Below, piece after piece: positions 6,381 to 10,367 of a stretch of DNA of 10,367 nt. The notes below the pieces were generated by a model, which did no database searches, was not told the DNA's origin, and was given only the letters and a program-made list of their open reading frames with translations. Source of the DNA: Pseudomonadota bacterium (lineage in GTDB: Bacteria > Pseudomonadota > Gammaproteobacteria > Acidithiobacillales > Acidithiobacillaceae). The first letter of the stretch is position 1. Each line of letters starts with the position of its first letter. The position numbers and the translations under genes are program-made. Where the stretch lies: assembly GCA_021827445.1 (NCBI GenBank), contig JAKAVW010000078.1:1-10367 (forward strand). The letters are read 5' to 3'.

Positions 6381-7916
6381 ATCTGGGAAAATCTGTTGTA
6401 TCTCATTGTCGGCATGATGCTCGGGCTGGTTGTGGCCGGACTGGTAGCGCGCAGCATGATCCAGCGCCAACACGATATCAGCGCGGCCCTCCGGGAAGGC
6501 AAGCAAGCCACTGCCGCTCAGATGGACAGCCTGCAGCGAGAAATAAGTGCGCTGCGGCAACAGGCCCAGGAACAGCAGGAAATCCTTCGCCATGAAAGTG
6601 AAAACAGGGCCAGCGCCGAAGCGGAAAGCCGCCGTATCCCGGTACTCGAAAATGCCTTGGTGGCGGAACGCAACCATGCCGCTCGCCTGCAAACAGAGTT
6701 GGCCGCCCTCCAGGGCCAATTGGCGGAACTCGGTGAACGGCTGGAGCAGGAACGCCTGCGCGGCAACGAAAAACTGGCCCTCCTGGACGATGCCCGCCAG
6801 CGTCTCGGCGATGCCTTCCAGTCCCTCTCTGCCGAAGCCCTGCGCCGCAACAACCAGTCCTTCCTCGAACTGGCGCGGGAGAATCTGGAGCGTTTCCAGG
6901 AAAACGCGAAGACCGATTGGGAGGGCCGCCAAAAGGCCGTGGGACAATTGGTGGAGCCTATCCGTGAGTCCCTGGAGAAAGTGGGCGTCCGCATCGACGC
7001 CATGGAAAAGACCCGCGTCGATGCCTACAGCGCCCTCAACGAGCAGATCCGCGGCCTCGTCCAGGACCACTTGCCGCGCCTGCATCAGGAGACCGCCGCG
7101 CTGGTGAAGGCGCTGCGCCAGCCCGCCGCCCGGGGTCGCTGGGGCGAAATGCAGCTCAAGCGCGTCGTCGAGATGGCCGGCATGCTGGCTTATTGCGACT
7201 TCACCGAGCAGGAGAGCGTTGCCACCGATAACGGCCAGCAGCGCCCCGATCTCGTGGTACGACTGCCCGGCGGCAAACGCATCGTCGTCGACGCCAAGGC
7301 GCCTCTGAATGCCTACCTGGAGGCCATGGAGACGGACGACGAACAAAAACGTGCCCATTTCCTGCACAAGCATGCCAGCGAATTACGCACCCACATGACC
7401 CAACTCAGCAAAAAATCCTACTGGGAACAGTTTCAGCCGACTCCGGAGTTCGTCGTTCTTTTTGTGCCCGGCGAGGTGTTTTTCAGCGCCGCCCTCCAGG
7501 AAGACCCGTCGCTCATCGAATACGGGGTGGAGCAGAAGGTGATCGTCGCCAGCCCCACCACCCTCATTGCCTTGCTGCGCGCGGTGGCCTATGGCTGGCG
7601 GCAGGAATCCTTGGCCGAGAACGCCCGAGCGATCAGTGATCTTGGCAAAGAACTCTATGATCGCCTGAGCACGTTGGCGGGTCACTGGACGCGGGTAGGT
7701 AAGGGGCTGGGCCAGGCGGTAGAAGCTTACAACAAAGCGACCGGATCGCTGGAGGGCCGTGTGCTGATCTCGGCGCGCAAATTCCGCGACCTCAAGGCCG
7801 CGCCGGATAACAAAGAAATGCCCGTCATAGAACCCGTGGAGCTGGCCCCGCGCCTCCTTCAGGCTGATGAGATCACTGGAGCAGAGACAACGGACCCGCT
7901 CCCGGATCGGCGCTAA
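6378..7916 (+). CDS. rmuC: RmuC-family DNA recombination protein
   Basis: RmuC proteins are membrane-anchored and limit rearrangements at inverted repeats in E. coli. Their C-terminal domain belongs to the PD-(D/E)XK nuclease superfamily, but the biochemical activity is poorly defined. With the TTG start the product has 512 residues, close to E. coli RmuC (about 475). Seen in order: a membrane helix (about 6-25, LYLIVGMMLGLVVAGLVA); a long Gln/Glu/Ala-rich coiled coil (about 30-150); and the conserved domain with GRWGEMQLKRVVE (253-265), PDLVVRLPGGKRIVVDAKAPL (290-309 plus one residue) and ASPTTLIALLRAVAYGWRQE (391-410). Candidate catalytic residues are Glu257, Asp291, Asp305 and Lys307. The tail after about residue 470 is not conserved. 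It is separated from mscL by a hairpin and converges with ispH, so it is probably its own transcription unit. The alternative GTG start at 6249 is less likely. Confidence 0.93.
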   Translation: MIWENLLYLIVGMMLGLVVAGLVARSMIQRQHDISAALREGKQATAAQMDSLQREISALRQQAQEQQEILRHESENRASAEAESRRIPVLENALVAERNHAARLQTELAALQGQLAELGERLEQERLRGNEKLALLDDARQRLGDAFQSLSAEALRRNNQSFLELARENLERFQENAKTDWEGRQKAVGQLVEPIRESLEKVGVRIDAMEKTRVDAYSALNEQIRGLVQDHLPRLHQETAALVKALRQPAARGRWGEMQLKRVVEMAGMLAYCDFTEQESVATDNGQQRPDLVVRLPGGKRIVVDAKAPLNAYLEAMETDDEQKRAHFLHKHASELRTHMTQLSKKSYWEQFQPTPEFVVLFVPGEVFFSAALQEDPSLIEYGVEQKVIVASPTTLIALLRAVAYGWRQESLAENARAISDLGKELYDRLSTLAGHWTRVGKGLGQAVEAYNKATGSLEGRVLISARKFRDLKAAPDNKEMPVIEPVELAPRLLQADEITGAETTDPLPDRR

Positions 7917-7919
7917 CAT

Positions 7920-7953
7920 ACACCAGTTCGCCCGGAAGCGAGACAACCGGTGT
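7920..7953. terminator. Inverted repeat between convergent rmuC and ispH, possible bidirectional terminator
   Basis: ACACCAGTT (7920-7928) pairs with AACCGGTGT (7945-7953) as a 9-bp stem with one A/C mismatch. An inner CGC/GCG stem (7929-7931 with 7938-7940) encloses the loop CCGGAA. It begins 3 bases after the rmuC stop, and its right arm reaches the first base of the ispH stop codon. The position between two convergent genes fits a shared terminator, but there is no T-run on either strand, so the role is inferred. Confidence 0.45.
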
Positions 7954-8906
7954 CAGGAGGCGTTTTCCCGTCGTGTTTGCTCCTGCACCAGTGCCAAGGG
8001 CAGACTGAAGGTGACTTTCTCCTCTACACCAGGCGTCTCTTTCGGAATCCGCGCGCCCCAGCTCTGGAGGGTGTTGATAATCCCCTGTACCAGGCTTTCC
8101 GGTGCCGACGCTCCGGCACTGATACCGATTTTCTCCACACCGTCAAACCATTCGCGGCGCAGTTGTTGCGCATCCTCAATGAGATGGGTCGGTGTCCCCA
8201 GCCGGGTGCCCAATTCCGCTAAACGGCTGGAATTGGAGCTGTTCGGCGCACCCACCACCAGCAGAATATCCACGTCGGGTGCCAGCGATTTCACCGCATC
8301 CTGGCGGTTCTGGGTCGCGTAACAAATGTCATCCTTCTTCGGCCCTTCAATCAGCGGGAAACGCGCACGCAAGGCAACAATCACCTCAGCGGTATCGTCC
8401 ATGCTCAGGGTCGTCTGGGTGATGTAAGCGAGCTTCTCCGGGTTGCGGGGCGCCAGGGTCGCCACATCGGCGACATTGGAAACCAGATACATCATGCCCT
8501 CCTCAACCTGACCCATGGTGCCCTCCACCTCCGGATGTCCGGCGTGACCGATGAGCACCATCTCCATACCGTCCCGGCTGTATTTCTTGACCTCCATATG
8601 CACCTTGGTCACCAGCGGACAGGTGGCATCAAACACGCTCAGGCCCCGCGCCGCCGCATTCTGACGAACGGCAATGGGTACCCCATGGGCGCTGAAAATC
8701 ACCGTCGCCGCGTCCGGCACTTCATCCAACTCTTCGACGAAGATGGCACCACGGGCGCGCAGGTCTTCGACGACATGACGGTTGTGAACGACCTCATGAC
8801 GCACATAGATGGGCGCACCAAAAAGCTCCAACGCACGATCGACAATCTGGATCGCCCGATTGACCCCGGCGCAAAATCCACGCGGATTCGCCAATAAAAT
8901 TTCCAT
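7953..8906 (-). CDS. ispH: 4-hydroxy-3-methylbut-2-enyl diphosphate reductase
   Basis: IspH (LytB) is a cytoplasmic iron-sulfur enzyme. It reduces HMBPP to isopentenyl and dimethylallyl diphosphate, the last step of the MEP isoprenoid pathway. The 317-residue product has normal length and is conserved end to end with E. coli IspH. The N-terminus MEILLANPRGFCAGVNRAI gives cluster ligand Cys12. The others are Cys96 (FDATCPLVTKVH) and Cys195 (KKDDICYAT). Substrate-binding residues are present: His41 (HEVVHNR), His74 (FSAHG), His124 and Glu126 (GHAGHPEVEG), Thr165-Thr166 (TQTTLS), Ser223/Asn225 (NSSNSSRL) and Ser267 (AGASAPE). ATG at 8906 is confirmed by the family N-terminus, with GGGA 8 bases upstream. 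It lies 105 bases downstream of rsmE on the same strand, with its own promoter-like boxes in between, so it may be transcribed both independently and from rsmE. Confidence 0.98.
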   Translation of the reverse strand: MEILLANPRGFCAGVNRAIQIVDRALELFGAPIYVRHEVVHNRHVVEDLRARGAIFVEELDEVPDAATVIFSAHGVPIAVRQNAAARGLSVFDATCPLVTKVHMEVKKYSRDGMEMVLIGHAGHPEVEGTMGQVEEGMMYLVSNVADVATLAPRNPEKLAYITQTTLSMDDTAEVIVALRARFPLIEGPKKDDICYATQNRQDAVKSLAPDVDILLVVGAPNSSNSSRLAELGTRLGTPTHLIEDAQQLRREWFDGVEKIGISAGASAPESLVQGIINTLQSWGARIPKETPGVEEKVTFSLPLALVQEQTRRENAS

Positions 8907-8933
8907 GTTGAGATTCCCGAAAGTAATTATGAG

Positions 8934-8946
8934 GGATGGTCCATCC
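8934..8946. repeat. 13-base perfect palindrome (6-1-6) overlapping the ispH -10 region
   Basis: GGATGG (8934-8939) and CCATCC (8941-8946) are exact inverted copies around a single T at 8940. The palindrome covers the candidate ispH -10 box and ends 28 bases before the start codon. The position fits an operator for a dimeric regulator. In RNA a one-base loop would be strained, so a protein-binding site is more likely than a hairpin. The regulator is unknown. Confidence 0.5.
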
Positions 8947-8964
8947 TGCCGCCTGCCCTGTCAA
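8936..8964 (-). promoter_or_regulatory. Candidate ispH promoter
   Basis: Reading the minus strand, a perfect TTGACA (8964-8959) is followed after exactly 17 bases by GACCAT (8941-8936), only 3 of 6 to TATAAT. Transcription would start near 8929, giving a leader of about 22 bases. An alternative -10, CATAAT (8931-8926, 5 of 6), has no -35 at a proper distance. The strong -35 with weak -10 suggests a promoter that needs an activator or is controlled by a factor bound at the overlapping palindrome. Confidence 0.45.
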
Positions 8965-9011
8965 TCACTAACAACAGTTGACTATTCTGGCAGACTCTGG
9001 CGGAAACGATT

Positions 9012-9737
9012 TCAAAGATCCCCCCACAGTGCCTGGGCAGCGGCGATGGCAACAATAGCGGCCGTCTCCGCGCGCAGGATACGCGGCCCCATGCGTAACA
9101 GGCGAAAGCCATGGGCCTGCGCGGCGGCCACTTCCTCCGGTGCCAGCCCACCCTCTGGGCCACTGAGCAGGGTAATCTCCGGTCCCGGCGGGGCGATATC
9201 GGCAAAGCGCTCGGCACCCTCCGGATCCAGCACAAAAGCGGCTCCCCGCACGGCGGCCCATGCCGCCCCTAAAGCAACCGGCGGAGCAAGTTCAGGAAGG
9301 GTCGTGGCGCCACTTTGCTCACAGGCGGCAATGACAATGTCCTGCCAGCGCGCCAGACGTTTCTCCCCGCGCGCTTCACTCAGTTGCACTACCCCATGGC
9401 GGCAGGCCACCGGCTGAATCCGCTGCACCCCGAGTTCTACCGCCTTCTGCAAACTCCAATCCCAGCGCTCCCCCCGGGTCAGGGGCAAAAAGACCTGAAT
9501 CGCCAAGGGGGAACGGGTCACCTGCAGGCAACGCCCAGCAATTTCCAGCACAGCCATTCCTGAAGATACCCCAACCAGCATGGCGCGATAGACAGCACCA
9601 TCCCCATTGAACAGCGTCAGCGATTGCCCGTTGCGCGCACGCAGCACCTTGAGCAGATGATGGCTGGGTCCTGAGGGAAGCAAAAAAGGCCCGCTTTCAG
9701 GGAGGTTGGAATCGGCGTATAAATGAATGCGTGGCAT
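9012..9737 (-). CDS. rsmE: 16S rRNA (uracil1498-N3)-methyltransferase
   Basis: RsmE methylates N3 of U1498 in 16S rRNA of the 30S subunit, using S-adenosylmethionine and a knotted SPOUT fold. The 241-residue product starts MPRIHLYAD, matching the family N-terminus (a PUA-like domain, about 1-70). The SPOUT domain shows TRGERWDWSLQKAVELGV (87-104), AACEQSG (137-143), LLSGPEGG (190-197) and MGPRILRAETAAIVA (216-230), where the last two build the cofactor-binding knot. Start choice: the reading frame stays open to 9818, and ATGs exist at 9764 and further up, but homologues begin at the MPRIHLY position (ATG at 9737). No clear Shine-Dalgarno sequence precedes it. The ATG at 9764 would add 18 residues. 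The gene is divergent from an unrecognised gene on the + strand and lies upstream of ispH. Confidence 0.95.
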   Translation of the reverse strand: MPRIHLYADSNLPESGPFLLPSGPSHHLLKVLRARNGQSLTLFNGDGAVYRAMLVGVSSGMAVLEIAGRCLQVTRSPLAIQVFLPLTRGERWDWSLQKAVELGVQRIQPVACRHGVVQLSEARGEKRLARWQDIVIAACEQSGATTLPELAPPVALGAAWAAVRGAAFVLDPEGAERFADIAPPGPEITLLSGPEGGLAPEEVAAAQAHGFRLLRMGPRILRAETAAIVAIAAAQALWGDL

Positions 9738-9771
9738 GGAGTCTGATATTGAGCAGGAGAACATGGGTGGG

Positions 9772-9780
9772 ATTATATCA
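9772..9780 (-). promoter_or_regulatory. Extended -10 promoter of rsmE
   Basis: The minus strand reads TGATATAAT (9780-9772): a perfect TATAAT with the TGn extension that lets sigma70 promoters work without a good -35. No convincing -35 is seen upstream (CACCCA at 17 bases). The start would fall near 9765, giving a leader of about 28 bases to ATG 9737, or a leaderless message if translation began at ATG 9764. Confidence 0.6.
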
Positions 9781-9804
9781 TCGTGACGCTGGCGTGGGTG
9801 ACGC

Positions 9805-10248
9805 ATGATTAAAGACACCGATTGCCGTCGCCCCCCGGTCTGGCAGACGCGGCCCGGGCTGGTTCCTGCCTGGATCTACAATCAGGCCCTCATTCTGCAA
9901 CATGCTGCCCCCGGCCCCGTCTTCATCCCCCTGCGCTACGTCTCGGTCATGGCCATCCTTATGGAGCGGGAATGGGTATTCTGCGACTACATTGGGGGAC
10001 GTATTGCGGTCAGTGTTTGGCATCACTTTGCCACCCAATCCCGGGATGACCTGCACGAGGGCGTAGCCTGCCAGATGGACCTTTTCAGTCCGGGAGGGGA
10101 AGAAATCCTGCGCCGCCTGCCCATGGAATTTCATCAGGCATTGAACAACGCCGTCAAAAAGTCCGCAGAAAAAAGGCGCCACCCTGCCCAGGTGATCGCT
10201 CTGGATACCCAACTCCGTCGGGGCCAAGACCCAGAGGCTGAACACTAA
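9805..10248 (+). CDS. Hypothetical protein, 147 residues, family not recognised
   Basis: I cannot assign this protein to a family. It has no signal peptide and no clear membrane helix. The N-terminal part (about 1-50) is rich in Pro and aromatic residues (RRPPVWQTRPGLVPAWIYNQALI). The middle has a compact hydrophobic/aromatic block, VMAILMEREWVFCDYIGGRIAVSVWHH (about 48-74). The end (about 88-147) is charged and probably helical, with LHEGVACQMDLFSPGGEE and then KKSAEKRR. It is likely cytoplasmic. Support for a real gene: the frame is open between a divergent neighbour and a gene that begins 23 bases after its stop on the same strand. No alternative frame fits this gap. The ribosome site before ATG 9805 is weak (GGGTG at 9796-9800 region). 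Cotranscription with the downstream probable phosphatase is likely; function is unknown. Confidence 0.7.
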   Translation: MIKDTDCRRPPVWQTRPGLVPAWIYNQALILQHAAPGPVFIPLRYVSVMAILMEREWVFCDYIGGRIAVSVWHHFATQSRDDLHEGVACQMDLFSPGGEEILRRLPMEFHQALNNAVKKSAEKRRHPAQVIALDTQLRRGQDPEAEH

Positions 10249-10271
10249 GACGCGTACCGGAGACAACGCCC

Positions 10272-10367
10272 ATGACACCAGAAATCGATCAGCAATGGGT
10301 GGGCAAACTGCTGCGTACCAGCGCCGAACGCTTCATTCTACCCCGTTTTCACACCGTCGGCGCCAAC
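10272..10367 (+). CDS. Probable inositol-monophosphatase-family protein, N-terminal 32 codons only
   Basis: A new frame opens at ATG 10272, 9 bases after GGAG (10259-10262), and runs open to the window end as MTPEIDQQWVGKLLRTSAER followed by FILPRFHTVGAN. The block of a helix, a charged AER, then ILPRF is typical of the start of inositol monophosphatase-like phosphatases (the SuhB/CysQ/HisN-type superfamily), which hydrolyse small phosphate esters with magnesium. The diagnostic metal-binding motifs lie beyond the window, so the assignment rests on this short stretch only. It follows the hypothetical gene by 23 bases on the same strand and is probably in one operon with it. Confidence 0.5.
   Translation, partial: MTPEIDQQWVGKLLRTSAERFILPRFHTVGAN

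Noticed and set aside
6345..7373. 342-residue open frame on the minus strand opposite rmuC
   Set aside because: It lies entirely antisense to a well-supported gene and shows no recognisable family. Long antisense frames are expected from GC-rich codon bias.
8986..9001. Two copies of TCTGGC ten bases apart just downstream of rsmE
   Set aside because: Six-base direct repeats of this kind occur by chance, and nothing else in the gap supports a binding site or attachment site.

Overview
The window looks like an ordinary chromosomal stretch of a GC-rich, Gram-negative proteobacterium. It carries a tripartite RND efflux system with an outer-membrane channel, two lipoprotein signal peptides and a bacterial IspH. 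The protein sequences and compact layout are reminiscent of Acidithiobacillus or a related gamma/beta-like lineage. That placement is a judgement from general resemblance, not from a search. There are no rRNA, tRNA, CRISPR, insertion sequence or phage signals, and no gene-free stretch above 300 bases. The longest gaps are about 144 bases (6234-6377) and 105 bases (8907-9011).

Left part (1-5155, + strand): a tightly coupled efflux operon. The 3' part of a TolC-type outer-membrane channel gene overlaps by 4 bases (GTGA) a lipoprotein membrane-fusion protein gene, which in turn overlaps by 4 bases (ATGA) a 1024-residue RND transporter most like the MdtB/MdtC group. The three would form an envelope-spanning, proton-driven exporter. 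The substrate cannot be read from the sequence.

Middle (5197-7916, + strand): a small cysteine-rich lipoprotein of unknown function, then mscL, a mechanosensitive channel whose C-terminus ends in a four-cysteine zinc-ribbon-like module. A GC-rich hairpin follows, then rmuC, a membrane-anchored coiled-coil protein with a PD-(D/E)XK nuclease-like core, probably starting at a TTG codon.

Right part (7953-9737, - strand): rsmE (16S rRNA m3U1498 methyltransferase) followed downstream by ispH (last step of the MEP isoprenoid pathway). ispH converges on rmuC across a short hairpin. Its upstream gap has a perfect TTGACA box and a 13-base palindrome placed like an operator. rsmE has an extended -10 promoter in a 67-base divergent region. 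On the other side of that region, on the + strand, lie an unrecognised 147-residue protein and the first 32 codons of a probable inositol-monophosphatase-family gene, likely one operon.

I found no convincing new multi-gene system. The points most worth a second look are the zinc-ribbon MscL, the cysteine-rich lipoprotein beside the efflux operon, the palindrome at the ispH promoter and the unrecognised protein at 9805-10248.
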